DNA from: Ctenosaura bakeri
Lineage: Eukaryota; Chordata; Lepidosauria; Squamata; Iguanidae
Direction of reading: 5' to 3'
Length of the DNA: 64,000 nt
Assembly: GCA_948474755.1 (NCBI GenBank)
Contig: CAOLHI010001152.1
Location: 1 to 64,000 of the forward strand
The notes under the pieces were generated by a model. That model saw nothing but the letters and a program-made list of their open reading frames with translations. It had not been told where the DNA came from and ran no database searches. Both the position numbers and the translations under genes were made by a program. The number at the start of each line of letters is the position of its first letter. Position 1 is the stretch's first letter. Positions 34,061-46,800 of the stretch are shown here, piece after piece.

Positions 34061-35688
34061 GACCTGTTGAGCTGTGTTTGTTTTAACTGTTAGAAGCCAC
34101 TTTGAGTCTCAGACAGGGGAAAAAAGGCAGCAGGATGATCAGGATGATGGTGATGATGATGATGATACACAAAGGTTGCTTCTCTATTGATGCCAATATC
34201 TGTCCTTGTTCTGGGACAGGAGAGGTCTCCTTATCATCTTGTGGGGTGGGGATTAGAGATGGAAGGGATAGTATTGCTATCCAGGAATGTTTTCACAAAG
34301 AGAGATAAGGTTATCTATTGGGAATTCTGGTTTGCTGAGAGGCAAAAGACAACTGCTTTTAATTTGTGAACAAATAGGTTGTCTTATGCTTTTTCTGTTG
34401 AGAAGACCTCCTTGCCACACATACACAATAGGATGGAACAACAGGGTGACAGATGTGGCTAAATCAGATATAGATATCTACATACAAATCTTCTGGGATC
34501 AATTAGTCTTAATTAATTAGGTGAAAGTTTTAAAAGGTGGGAATGAGAAGTAGTGGCATCTAATGATACACTTTGCCATAATTGATTCCCAAGGTATTAC
34601 CACATTTGAAGTGTTTCTGCTACTTATTTTACTTAGACATCTGAGGTCATCAAAGGAAGGCAGTGTTTGTTTCTTCCTTCATGTGATGATATCCTTGAAG
34701 CATACCCTGCTTTAACCGTGAAAACAAAGAGGAGATTCTCTCCATCCTATGGAGGGATAAGAGGAAGAATGACATGGTCTTCACTGGAGCTGTTGCCTAA
34801 AGTTGGGAACAGGACCTGGACTAAGCCTAAACCAGATATTCTTGTAAACATACTTTCAGTGTGCAGTTGTTAAAAAAAGACAATATTCAAAACAACATAG
34901 CAGAGGAGGAGAAACTACAATCAAGTAGCAGTTAATGGGGTACCATGTCACCTCTCCAAAATCTCAGCTTCTAAGAGTGGTGCTTACTCTTTTGCTTCAG
35001 TGTGTTGCTGCTTCAGAGAAACACTTACTGGTACTTTTTTCCTATTTGGCTTTGCTGAGATTTTTAGTCCTTTCTTTTTCTTCTCCTGACACAGGCCTCT
35101 TTGTGTGATGAGACCCAGGCATCTTGTCTCCCTAATCAAATCAAAACAGTCCCATTTTTTTAAGAGGAAGAAGGAGAAGGGGCTCAAGTGATAAATACTG
35201 TCTTCCTTTGGTGTGCCAGTGATATGAGATATCTAGGTGAAATAACTGACAGATAGATGTTTGGAGGAATATAAACGCCGTAATAGATATGTTGGCCAAA
35301 AGACAAATTGTGAAGTCCTTATAGTGGTAGTGCCTTTATTAGGTTAACCAGGAAGTCAGAAAAACCCCTTTACAAGTTTTCAAAGACCAAAAATGATTTT
35401 AAAAAAATATGTTTGCTGGGAGAAAGGAGAGCCAAATTCTGTCAGGCAAAAACCCTGAAGAACTTTAAAGAAATTCATCTTACTCAAAATGCAAGGGGCT
35501 CCAGTAATGAATCAGTGCATGTATCAATAGTTTCTGAGTATGGAAAGCAATTAGCTCTTTGCCAGAGGGACTTCCAGTTTTATCTCAGGGCCTGGATGCT
35601 AGTGGAAACCTTAAAGATGAAAACAGTGAAAGTAAAGCAGTCTCACTTTAACAATAATCCTCTTTTTCCTGTCTTTGTTCCCCTATAG
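34061..35688. other. Intronic stretch before the first visible PREX1 exon
   Basis: A short (GAT)n-rich piece lies near 34130-34165. The rest is plain sequence leading to the pyrimidine-rich acceptor at 35661-35688. Confidence 0.55.
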
Positions 35689-35760
35689 GCATTTCTGCAT
35701 CGAATTAAACAAAATGCTGTGGACAAAGCCGAAAAATACATAACAGAGGAAAATGTCAAG
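35689..35760 (+). CDS. PREX1: PREX1 coding exon (DH domain, first visible exon)
   Basis: PREX1 is a Rac guanine-nucleotide exchange factor recruited to the plasma membrane by PIP3 and G-beta-gamma. This 72-bp exon encodes 24 residues beginning AFLHRIKQNAVDKAEK and ending TEENVK. It follows a pyrimidine-rich tract ending in cctatag and is followed by gtaatg, and both borders are in phase 0. The peptide aligns with the known PREX1 segment AFLHRIRQ...TEENVK just after the ERDYV motif of the DH domain. PREX2 is more divergent in this segment. The next exon continues the same domain in frame. The exon encoding the start codon and ERDYV must lie upstream of this window, since nothing resembling it is seen in 1-35688. 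The identification comes from recalled family sequence, not from a search. Confidence 0.93.
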
Positions 35761-35897
35761 GTAATGCTCTAGAATACCAATTGCTTTGTGTATTACTATT
35801 TAATTCAAATGCTAGTTGGTCAGGTTTATATTCATTTGGACATTCAGCTGATAGTAACCACATATTTGGGATTACCACAGTATTTCATATAGACAGA

Positions 35898-36100
35898 GGG
35901 CCTTTCTGCACTATACTGTTGTAGTGCTATTATTCCACTTTTCAACATCCGGTGAAATCCTGGGGTTTGCAGTTTAGGGAGGAACATTTAGAATTCTCAG
36001 CCAGAGACCTTTTTGGCCTCAGTAAACTACAAACCCCAGAATTCCACAGGATGTTGAAAGTGGAATAATAGCACTATAACAGTGTGGTGTGGAAAGGCCC
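35898..36100. mobile_element. Fold-back MITE, about 200 bp
   Basis: The left half gggcctttctgcactatactg with tagtgctattattccacttt is the inverted complement, with few mismatches, of the right half ending aatagcactataacagtgtgg and ggaaaggccc. The whole unit can form one long hairpin. The target duplication is unclear. Confidence 0.7.
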
Positions 36101-36371
36101 AGAAACAGGAGAGATGGAAGAAGCGAGAGCAATCATTTTCTTTTGCTCTCTGTGCTATGCATAGTTAGATCTTGGAAACAGAGGCAGTGAGTAGAAATGG
36201 GAGCAGGGTTTGAAGAAATATATGTGGGGATTTAGGAACAAGGTAGGAGGGATGAGACTACAGAAGGAATAGAATTCTTATCTGATTTGGATTAATCAGA
36301 GTTAGAGAATTTCAGGGGTTGTAACAGTCACCTCCTGTTTGAAGTGAGTTCGTGAGACTTATCTCTCCAGT

Positions 36372-36406
36372 CTTTGCTACTCTTCTGTAGTAGAAGAGTA
36401 GCAAAG
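36372..36406. repeat. Perfect 15-bp hairpin
   Basis: The arms ctttgctactcttct and agaagagtagcaaag are separated by gtagt. It has no recognisable function. Confidence 0.85.
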
Positions 36407-39400
36407 TAGCAAAAAAAATTATTCTACATGTGTATCTATTCCCCCCAACAGTTCTTCTGAGGCACTTAATAGATTTTTGCCCATTATTGATGTGGGAGGG
36501 GGAGGAAGAAAGCACCATGAGGAAGATGAATGGGAGGAGTATTATTCATTCAGCAGCTAATTCAGTGATGGACATAAAGGCACATAGGGGATCTTTCTGG
36601 GGTGTAGCCTTAACACTACTATTAACAACTGGGCTTGGCACTCATTGGTAGATGCCTGCTTCCTTCTTTCATCTTCTGGAGAGATGAACTGTGTGTGCCA
36701 TTTGTGAGTCTTTCTCTAGAGTCAGTTCTTTATAGGATTGCCAACATTTCCCCCCCCCCAAAGCCTTATCGAATTGACTTCAGCAGCTGTAGAATGAGCA
36801 AAATTTCAGCTGCTGAAGCTTTTACTGTCATATGGATGCCACAAACAAAAAGATGCTGACAGATAATATTGCTATTGTTTTTATTCCAATTAGCTTATCG
36901 CCTCCAAAGCTGTTGAGTATATCTGTCGCACAATCAAAAACCACATCCAGGTTCATGTTAGGCTCACTGTTTTCTGATTAATTGTGTTTATGCCTGAAGC
37001 TCCCTTGTGCTTTGCTGTACATGCAGAATGATATTTCTGGTTTATCCCATGGCTAAAAAAACTTGGAAGGTTTTCTGAAGCTCTTGTGGAAATAAAAGTC
37101 TACATTGCTATGAGGTTCTTGAGGGAGGGTCCAAATATTAGGAATAGCTGACAAATTTTGTGAAGGCTTTCTCTCCACTCTTCTGTTCTATGCTTAAGTA
37201 GCAAAAGATTTGACAAGTGGAGTTTACTCTGTTTCAGTAGGCCTACCAGGGGAAGACAACAGCAATCACAATGATAGATTTCTGTCTTGCATGAAGCTGC
37301 TGAAGATGGAAAGTTATGCTTTGTATTGTGGCTGAATTACATTGATTTTATATTTTATACAAAAAAGTAAATGCTTTTTTTTAAAAGAACAATATCTTTC
37401 TTGCAAATGTAGTAATTCTGCAAATTACTTGAAGCTAAAAGATGTTTGGCAGTTGTTTGAACTTTCATATTCTTGATCCTACATCACTGATGCAGTCTCA
37501 CTACCTCTCAGATTCATGGAAGAACATGTCTGTCAAGAGACAGTAGCTATGATAGATTAATGGAATCTTCACATTCAGAGATAGTGTACTTCTTTTTTTA
37601 AATTTAATTTTAATTTTTTAATTTAATTTTTTAAATTTAATTTCTATTGAAAAAAACCAGAAAGGAACAAAAGTAAATAAATAGAACATAAGGTGAAGAG
37701 AAAAACCAAGGAAAAGCACACTTTCACATAAAAAATAATATGAAATGTTAGCAATTTAAAAAAAGAATGCTCCTTCTTAAATGTGTATAGTTATGGTTCA
37801 ATTATTTTAACTGCAAGAATAAAATTTCCACTAAAACTCCTTTTCTATGTCCTAATTTTTTGAAAACTAATTCAACAGTCCTTCCTTTGTACCCTTCTTG
37901 GATTCCAACGTAATTTATTCAGGTACCCCTAAGCCGTATACTTCTATATTAATATCTGTCAGATCTTAAACCTGATAGCTCCTGAGTTGTTATGCAGTTT
38001 CATCCAGTCTTTCAGATCCCATTGCAAGTTAGTCCACACAAATTTATAAGTACATATATATGTATATAAACACATTACTCTATGTTCATAAATATAGGTA
38101 TTGGTATAGTTTTTGTCTGGTAAATAAGCTGATTTGCAAATAATTTACTGTTCTGTACTTATTTCAGTATTTATCTACTTATTTATGTTTAGTTGTCCTT
38201 TCCTTTATTACTCTGATCCTAAGATACTCTCTACTGCTGAAGCCCATTTGTCCTTAACTGTTTTCTCCTCTTTCTCAGAGATAGCGTACTTCTAAGTAAC
38301 ATGCTGAAGGTATGAATTATAATGCAGGGTCATTACTCTTATGCCCTTCTTTGTGATTGCTCGGCATTACATATAGAATCTAGATGAGGTGAGCCCTTGG
38401 TCCTATCTGCCTGGGCTTCCCTTATGTGCTAATTAGATGAAGCTGTTAGGTTAGGGAGCAGTTGCCTGATGCGCTTCATGTTTTGAACTACAGCTTCCAT
38501 AATCCTTGATCAACATGGCTAGTGTCAGAGATTGTGGGAGTTGCAGTTTAAAACATTTAGAAGTCATCCACTTGCCTGTCCCGGGGTAGCTGGGGCAAGA
38601 ACCTCTCAAGCCTTAAACACATATGCCTGTTCTGCACCCAGAAATAGGTAAATTTGACTTCTTGCTAGGCAGACTTTACCTTTTCAGCTAGAGACAGTCA
38701 TACCGTAGATGTGTTTCCATCTCCTGGCTTTGGAAATGAAATCACTTGATTTAAGTTTTTACAGCTTTTTATGTAACCATTACAATATAAATGACCTAGA
38801 TGGGGATGAACAGGGGCAGTTTTTAACTTTTCATTAAAACCACTTTGGGAAAAACAAAGCCATCCCTTGCTTTGACAGCTGTCTGACTGAGAAGTACCTT
38901 CATCAAGAACCAAGCAGCTAATGATAAGACAGAGGGTAATGCATACTGAACAGATAATTAATACGTGTCAGAACCTATTAACATACTCGACCTCTGCTCT
39001 GTCGTCTAACCTATGCTGAGGAAGGGACTGCAGCTGTTGTAAGCAACAGCACTAGAACAGACTGTTGCTCAAAACAGACACCATACTGTGATTGGTGAAG
39101 CACTGTAATTGTGGTTGCCCATCTGAATTGGCAACTAACAGTTTGTAGTCATCTGGCAAATCAGGATCAGATTATGAGTCCACGCTATCTGAACAATCAT
39201 ATAAATCTGACTGAGATTTGGAATATTCAGGGTTGCTCTGTCATCATGGAGGCAGTGCAATTGAGATTAGTAAAGACTCGCTCCCCAACAGCAGATAAAA
39301 AGGCATACAAGATTGGCCTTGAAGAAGCACTCCATGGCAGCATTATCCTTGAGGACAGCAAACTACCAAATATGAGTGGGAGCTTATCCACAGTTCCTCT

Positions 39401-40699
39401 GGGAAAATATCACCTTCTTCATTGATCACTTGTATGTTATCGTCAAACTGATGACCTTTCAGCACAACCTCTGGATTACTTTTCCCCAGCAGTTTCATAT
39501 AGAAGGTAAAAAGCATGGGGGATGCAGTATGGTCAGCCTTCTCCAACCTGGTGTCCTCCAGATGTGTTGGACAACAGTTCACTATAAAGGAGGCTAACAT
39601 AAACCAGTGACTTTGGATGTGGAGAGGAAGAGAAGTCTTCCCGCTTGCCTGCACAGTAAATGCAAAAGAATAGAGGAGAACAGATCTTCACAGCTAGTTG
39701 AGATACTACAACATTGCTAATTTATTATGCATGTTATTTAAAAGAGTTAAGGCAGCTTAACAGGTTCTCATAAAAACCTAAAAACCATAATAAATAACAT
39801 TCATAATAAATCATAATAAATAACATTAGCCAATAAAGTTACAGGCAATGCCCTGCAATGACACTTAGAGGAGGGCTTTCAACGGTGATCTAAGCTGCTG
39901 AGAAAGTTCAAAAGGATTCAAGAAGTCTTGTAGGTACCCTGGTTCCAGACCATTCAGGACGGTGCTTAGAATTATTTCTGAAAACAGACAAGGAACAAAA
40001 TAATTACTGTAAGCCATGTATTGTGAGGTGTTTCACTGCCAACCAATGTGAAAAGACTGAGTGAAGGCATATTCTTTCCACTTACCTCTTTTTTTTCACC
40101 CTCTGGATTTTTTTTCTTTTGTTAGTTTCTCTTTCCTTTTCTCCCTTCAGTTCCCTTTAATTTTAAAGATGCTGAATGGTGGTTAGTTGGGGGTCACTGA
40201 GGTAAACATTGAGTTTCAGCTTCCATTTGTAACATGTCTTTGATTTGTTTTTAACTGTAGCTGAGTTGATATACCATACTAACTCATGTTTTGCATTCAG
40301 CAGAATTTAGCATTTTGAACATCCATATGTATAAACAAAGCTGCAGCCTAACCTAAGCAAAGATTACTGTTTGTCAATATAGACATCATATAGAACCATT
40401 ATTATTGTTAATGGTAGTTTTGAAATGATGGCTTTTTATTTTGGTTTGCTGGCCAAACACAAATTATAATTTCCCAGTTGAGATATGGTTCTAAACCATA
40501 GCTAAATACTTTCTTTAACTGTGTTTTAGTGTTTTGTCTCAATGTAATGTCTGTATATTATTAGGAAAACATAAAATTACAAAATAAAAGTCCATGAAGA
40601 TTGCTTCAAATCGATGGATAGATAGATCAAAAAATAGTATTTTAAAAGCCTGCATAGTTTTCATTAGCAGTTATTATTTAAGACTTCTTTATGTTACAG

Positions 40700-40822
40700 A
40701 TATTATTTTCCAACATAGAAGACATACTTGATGTTCACAAGGACTTCCTGACTGCTCTGGAATATTGTTTACAGCCAGAACCTCAGTCTCAGCATGAATT
40801 GGGAGATGTTTTCTTAAAATTT
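40700..40822 (+). CDS. PREX1: PREX1 coding exon (DH domain, second visible exon)
   Basis: This 123-bp, phase-0 exon encodes 41 residues that include [16 protein letters not shown] and [16 protein letters not shown]. It is preceded by ttatgttacag and followed by gtgagt, a strong 5' splice site. LFSNIEDI is the conserved DH-domain helix of the Dbl family, and the HKDFL...[10 protein letters not shown] context separates PREX1 from PREX2, which reads HKEFL and PEPNAQQ there. The 41-residue length equals the corresponding human segment as I recall it. The exon lies 4.9 kb after the previous one and 16.7 kb before the next, and the latter intron carries DIRS copy B. Confidence 0.95.
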
Positions 40823-42110
40823 GTGAGTATAATAAGTCAAAATCTGTTCTTGAAATGCATCTTTGTGGTAAAATATATCTCACATCTTTGTAACTTAAGC
40901 AGCTTCAAATCTCTATTGGTTTGTAGTGGGTCCTTGTATAACTTGTGTGCAAGTTGAGTGTGAGTTAAGAAAAAAAAATCTGTGAAATACTGTAAATCAT
41001 ATCAAGCATGGCTAAGCACAGACATTCTTATTTTAATTCAGTTTTCTGTTGTGGAAGATGTTATCTTTCTCTGAAATGTTGTTTTTGTTTTGGAATGTGG
41101 AAAGCCATCTCATGAGGCTGATGAAATTTTTGAAACGGTTCCGAAAGCAAATACTGGGCATGGTAAAGAACTGAAAGAGTTGTTCTGTTCATCTCTCATA
41201 TATGCATATAAATGCATGGAGGGAAGAGCAGTTGTGCATGCTAGCTCTGTGATGCTCCAAAGAGCATCCAAAGAGAGCATGGATGAGATTTCTGTCGAAG
41301 TTTTCATGAGCACATGACAGTCATGGGTAGAAGAATAATCCAGTCTCTACCCCTCCCCCTGCTCTGTTGTATGCATAGGGCTACCAACTGCAACTAGATG
41401 ATATTTACATTCCTTTCCTTTTAATTAGGGACAGATCAAGAGGAAGCTTCTGGCTAACTCACATCCTCTTCCTTCCCACTTGTCTGCTAATGGAGGCATA
41501 ATGTGAATGAGCAGGATTGCCAGGTGTCCCTTACTATGCAAAGGATGTCCCTTATTTGAGATCCAGACATCTTGTCCCTTATCGGACTGCCAGGTGTCCC
41601 TTATTATAAGGGATTTCTCCTGTGTTTGAGGGTTGGAACGCTTTTCCTTTTATACAGACTTAACAAGATGCCAAAAAACCCAAAGTTTTTTGCTGCAGGT
41701 CCTTCAAAAAGACAAATATGCGTGCATCATATAATTTATGAATGTACAGTATGTTAATTTCATAGAGAAACACATGGATAACTTAACTGAAATCAATACT
41801 TTTATTTGCAAAAATACTTTTAAAAAGGAATTAGTTACCATGCCTCAAAAATAGTTAGGTATACTTACATTTTTCATTTCAAAAAATTACTTGTAGTTAA
41901 AATACATCCAAATTCTATAAGTTGCTGACTCTGGCAGAAAACAGGGAGCCAAGCCTGATTGTATTCTTGCATATGAGGAAAAAATGTAAAAAATATTCTC
42001 CCTGGCAGGTGAGATTGTGAGAGACATCCTTTCTTTTGAGAGATGAGAAAAATTGTGATTTTTCTTTCTTTCTACTACATAACAGTCTTCCCATCTACCT
42101 TGTCATTGGC

Positions 42111-42486
42111 CCTTTTCGCATGGCGTTTTTGAAGCAAAAGGCCCCCTGAGCATCACGTAAATGTAAGGAGCGGTCTGCATGACGCATTCACATTTACGTG
42201 ACACTCAAGGGCCTGATGCAGACCGTGCATGCATCTTTTCATTTTTGGCTCAAAGCCGAAATCGCGCATCGCTCCGGGGCCCTGTGCACATTTATCTGGC
42301 ACGTGGTGTCTCGGGAGCCAGGCTGGTCGCACATCCTCTCCCCAGGTCCCAGGCTGCACTGTGAACGGAAGAGGGGGGGGCGCTCACACGAGGAGGAAGG
42401 AGCTGCGGAGTCGAAGCAGCAGGGACGCGGCAGCATTCCTTCCAAGCCTTCTCGTGCGAGAACCCCAACCCAGCAGTGCGAAAAGG
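42111..42486. mobile_element. GC-rich candidate non-autonomous DNA transposon
   Basis: A GC- and CpG-rich block stands in AT-rich intron. Its ends ccttttcgca and tgcgaaaagg are inverted repeats. Inside, a hairpin pairs the 25-base segment from ggccccctgagcatcacg (about 42140) with tttacgtgacactcaagggcc (about 42193-42213). No convincing target duplication was found, so the class is unknown. Confidence 0.45.
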
Positions 42487-43443
42487 TAAGGTGCGAAGAA
42501 GTTTCAGCACCCTCAACAGAGCTTGAGGCACCAGGCAAATCAGTACTTGGATCTGGTTTTATTTTACCCTCTTTTAGTGAGGCTGTACCCCAGTAACTGT
42601 AAAAGTAACTAGAAGTTACAGTTACACTGGGAAAAGAGTTATGGTGTCTCTCAATAAATTAAAATGATAATATACTGTATAATTTTTTTTTATTGGAGAA
42701 GTGAATTAGTCAAAAGTAATTGATAACAGCACATTATCTAAAGTGTTACTATCTGGTAACTAGTTTCCAAGCTCTTTCCTTAACTTACTGCAAGTGTTAG
42801 AATGTTGCACATGATATGTGCAAATTGCCGAATGCACTAGGCAAATGCAGGCACTAGGCAAGTGCAGCCAGCCTTGCATTCCTCTTGCATTGTTTTTATA
42901 GCTGTTTGCCTAAAGCTGGAATCACTACCCATGACAGTTTATCATGTGTAATGCAAAAATTTCCCCAGTCTGGAATTTGCATATGTGGTATTGTGTGAAG
43001 TGGCCCAAAGTTATAAGGCAGAATAGGAAGAGATTTTGCTGAGTAAGAAAGATTCTGTTTTTAGTTTGTTAGTGATCATAATGCAGAAAAAGTGCAGGTT
43101 TAATTTTCCAGGGGGTAGCATCTGTAATTATGTAACACATAATTTCGTCGTCCAGTGGAGAAACCCCAATGTCACCCAGAGAGGAAATTAAACACTTCAG
43201 GCTCTGGGTAATTTAAAAGCATTGCTTACATATTTGTGGATCTTATGCATGAAGGGCAGCTGGGCAAGTCTTGATGAAAGCCCTCTGGTGTGTGTGTAAT
43301 TATGGAATATATTGAACTGAGTTTGCCAGAAGATGTCGCAGTCTAAATATAACCTCTAAAACTGTGGCCAAAGTCACCAAACTGCAATCACAATCAACAA
43401 ACTGACATACTGCTGCCCTAATGTAAGTTCTTCTTCGTGGTCT

Positions 43444-43586
43444 CTGTGCCTCATACAATAGGAGCTTTCGCGCCTGCGCGGTAGCGTTCGGAAGATTCTA
43501 GAGCTCGCTGGCTTGGCGGAGGGAGCCCCTCCCCCGGTCGTACTGCGCATGCTCCTCCCGCCGAGCCGCGGTCTCTCCTCAGTTCT
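43444..43586 (+). repeat. DIRS copy B left inverted terminal repeat
   Basis: This is the same sequence as the left repeat of copy A apart from a shorter C run (cccctcccccggtcg). It is the inverse complement of 49300-49444. Confidence 0.9.
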
Positions 43587-43829
43587 TTCTTGTCCGCCTC
43601 AGCGTACAGAAGGTTCTTCTCGTTGGCTTGCATTTCTTGCTGCGTAGTTGTTGGATTTGGATTCGGAATTGACCTCGGACTGTTTCTTGACTTCCCTTCG
43701 GTTTTCGGTACGTTTTGCACGGTTTTTTTTGGACTTTTGGACTGTTTTTGGCTTTTTCCTCGGCTGGGTCTTCGACTCGGCGCGGCGTCTTCGGACTCTC
43801 CCCCTCTCCTCGCCCTTGCCCCGCGGTTT

Positions 43830-46800
43830 ATGTCGGCTTTGTTCAAGTCCTGCGCCTCCTGCGGAAGGAAGGTCGCCCTTTTGGACCGACACTCGAAGTG
43901 TCTTTTTTGCTTGGGTGAGGGGCATAACGTCCAAACTTGCCCCGCGTGTAGGGAGTTCACCCACCAGACACTCCGTAACCGGGCGGCGAGGTTGAAGTCT
44001 TTTTGTTGGGAGCAGTCTCTCCGCGCCCAGAAGACCGTCCCCGCTCCGATGGAAAAAGGACTTTCTCCACCCTCCTCCTCCTCTCCAACGGCCGCCGGGA
44101 CCTCGGTACCGTCGGTATCGAAGCCCCCGGTACCGGTGATGAAGCTACCGAGGATCCCGAAGATCTCGGCGAGTCGGCCCCGAGACGACCCCGCGGCCTC
44201 CTCTTCGAAACCGCTGACTTCTGCGCAGAAGAAGCGCCCTGCTACCGAGGAGGTAGCCAGGGAAAAGAAGAGGAAGAGGAAGGAGAAGCGGCACCCTCCG
44301 GAGACCGCCAGGCCACCGACCCCGCCGCCTACCCAGTTCACGGCAGAGTCGGCCCTCTCCGACGTCCCGGAGGAGGAAACGCCGCAGGCCCAGGAGATCC
44401 TGGAGCTATCGGACGACGACCAACCCGTCGAGGCCGCCCAGCCTCCGAAGCTAGTCGTGGAGACTGTGCCGCCGAGTCGCCGTCCATCTCCGGAGCGCCA
44501 CGTGGACACCCCGGGCCGGAGACGTTCCTCCCCCCGGCGTGGCGAATCCCGATCTCCGGGCCACTGGCCCAGGCCTCCATCCCCGCGGTCTCGGGAGATG
44601 CGCTGGAGAGCGTGCGCGCGGGCGAGAGCGCTCATTCCCCCGGCTACTTGGGGAGATATGCGCTGGAGCAAGGATGGCACGAGCCCGGGCTCCTACTATT
44701 CTTACTCGCCCTCCTACCGGGACCGCTACCATCCGGACCCTAGATACTGGTCCCCGCGGCCCCGCTCCCGCTCGCCGCATCGGGAGCGCCACTACTCCCG
44801 CCACGGGCGATCGCCGAGGCGTGGGTCCCCGAGCTCCCACGCTCCCCGGGAGCCGTCGCCCCGCCACAGACCGGTCTCCCCGCCGCCACGGACAACGGCC
44901 ACGGCGACCAGGCCGACCCCCCAGGCCACCCCGGCCCGAGCGGGAACCTCGGCCACGTCGACGACGCAGGCGGCGTCACACCCGAGACCATCGGTACCGC
45001 CCCCGGAGACCGTGCAGGCCCCGACGTACCGCCGGCCGCTCTGCCGACGCAGCCGGCACAGCAGCGGCCTAGAGAAGGGGAGAAGACCGCGCGCTCGCCA
45101 TCCCCGTCCGACGAGTCCTACGAGTCGGACTCGGACTCCGCGGAATCCACGCCGTCCTCCCACGAGTCACCGCCGCTGGACTTCGGAGACCCGCTCCCGG
45201 AATCGGCGCCGGAGGACGTGCGCCAGTTTTCGCAATCCTCCTCCGGATGGCGACGGCGCTCGGCCTCAAGGTGACGGAGCCCGCCCCGCAGGCGCAGGAC
45301 CCGGTCTTCCAATACCTCGAGACCCGGCCTCCATCGACCGCGCCGCTCCCGTTCCTCCCGACCCTGGCGGACGCGTTGAAACAGCCTTGGGCGAAGCCGG
45401 CGTCCGCACAGCCTATCCCGCATAGGCTCGAGCACCTCTACAGGACTCAGAGGGAAGGAGCGGAGTTCCTGTTCAACCACCCCGTCCCGAACTCCGTGGT
45501 GGTGGAGTCGTCGCAGACGCGAGGTGGCAACCGGGCACACACCACCCCGCCCGCCCAAGAAGGCCGGAAACTCGACGGCTTCGGGAGGAGGTTCTATTCG
45601 GCGGCGTCCTTGGTGTCCAGGACCGCCAACACCATGGCCTGCCTGGCGGCCTATCATCGAAACCTCTTTGACCGCCTGGGCCCCCTCCTGGCTGACCTCC
45701 CGGAAGAGTCCCGCGCGTCTGCCACGCAGATTTTCGGAGAGGCCGTGGCGGTGGCTACCCAACAGCTCGCCACCTCGAGGCACGCCGTGGAGGCTACCTC
45801 GAGGGTGATGGTCGGCGCCGTGGCCCTCCGACGCCACGCGTGGCTCCGCTCCTCCGGACTCCAGGAGGACAGTCGCCGGAGAATAGAGGACCTCCCCTTC
45901 GACGGGCAGGGGCTCTTTCACACGCCCACGGACGAGGCCATGGACCACCTCGTGAAGGCCCGGCTGACGGCGAGGAAGATGGGGATCAACCAGCCCCCCA
46001 GGCTCGCCGGTCCTCCCAGTCCAGATCGTCCTGGCGGAGGTCCTCCTCGTCCTCGGCCTACCAGTCCCGGTCCCCGCGCTCGACCGCCTCGAGACCGCCC
46101 GCGGCGCCCGCCCAGAGGAGGCCCTTCCGACGACAGCCTCCGCCGTCGAAGAAGTCGTCGTCTTCCGGGGGGAGGGCACGCTTTTGACGCCTCCCGCAGG
46201 ACACCACCGATGCCGTCCTTCGCCCCTCCAGCAGACCTCATCCATCACCCGGACCTGGCCAGACACCTCGACCGATGGCGCGAGATCACCACGGACTCCT
46301 GGGTACTTACCATTGTCCGCCTGGGGTACGCCCATCGGTTCCGGGATATTCCACCACGGGGCGTCTACTACTCCACCCCGGCCAGCCCGGCTCTGCTGGA
46401 GGAAATCCAGTCCCTGCTCGACAAAGGAGCGATCGAGAGGCTTCCGCCTTCGGCCAGGACCACCGGCTTCTACTCGAGGTACTTCGCCGTACCGAAGGCG
46501 GACGGGTCCCTACGCCCCATCCTGGACCTGCGGGGAGTGAACGAGTACATCCCTCCCAAGAGGTTCAAGATGATCACGCTACCGTCGATCCTCCCATTCC
46601 TACGCCGAGGGGACTGGCTGGCATCCATAGACCTCAAGGACGCCTACTTCCACATCTCGATCCGCCCCCAGCACAGACGGTACCTGCGCTTCGCGATCGA
46701 CGGTACCAGCTACCAGTACCGGGTTCTGCCCTTCGGACTCTCCACCGCACCCCGCGTGTTCACGAAGTGCATGGCTCCCGTCGTCTCCTTCCTGCGGACG

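Larger units (their letters stand above)
1..35688 (+). other. PREX1: PREX1 intron upstream of the first visible exon
   Basis: This is inferred intron, most likely the long first intron, on the strength of the exon at 35689 and the absence of an upstream exon. It is AT-rich and contains the DIRS 5' fragment (8656-10970) inside a CR1, DIRS copy A (23154-29229), and the SINEs and MITEs listed separately. No conserved coding segment could be recognised in it outside the transposons. Confidence 0.8.
35761..40699 (+). other. PREX1: PREX1 intron between first and second visible exons
   Basis: The intron runs from gtaatg to ttacag. It holds a fold-back MITE at 35898-36100, a perfect short hairpin at 36372-36406, an AT-rich stretch around 37580-38170, and degenerate repeat remnants near 38480-38560 and 39530-39970. 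I see no additional exon. Confidence 0.85.
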
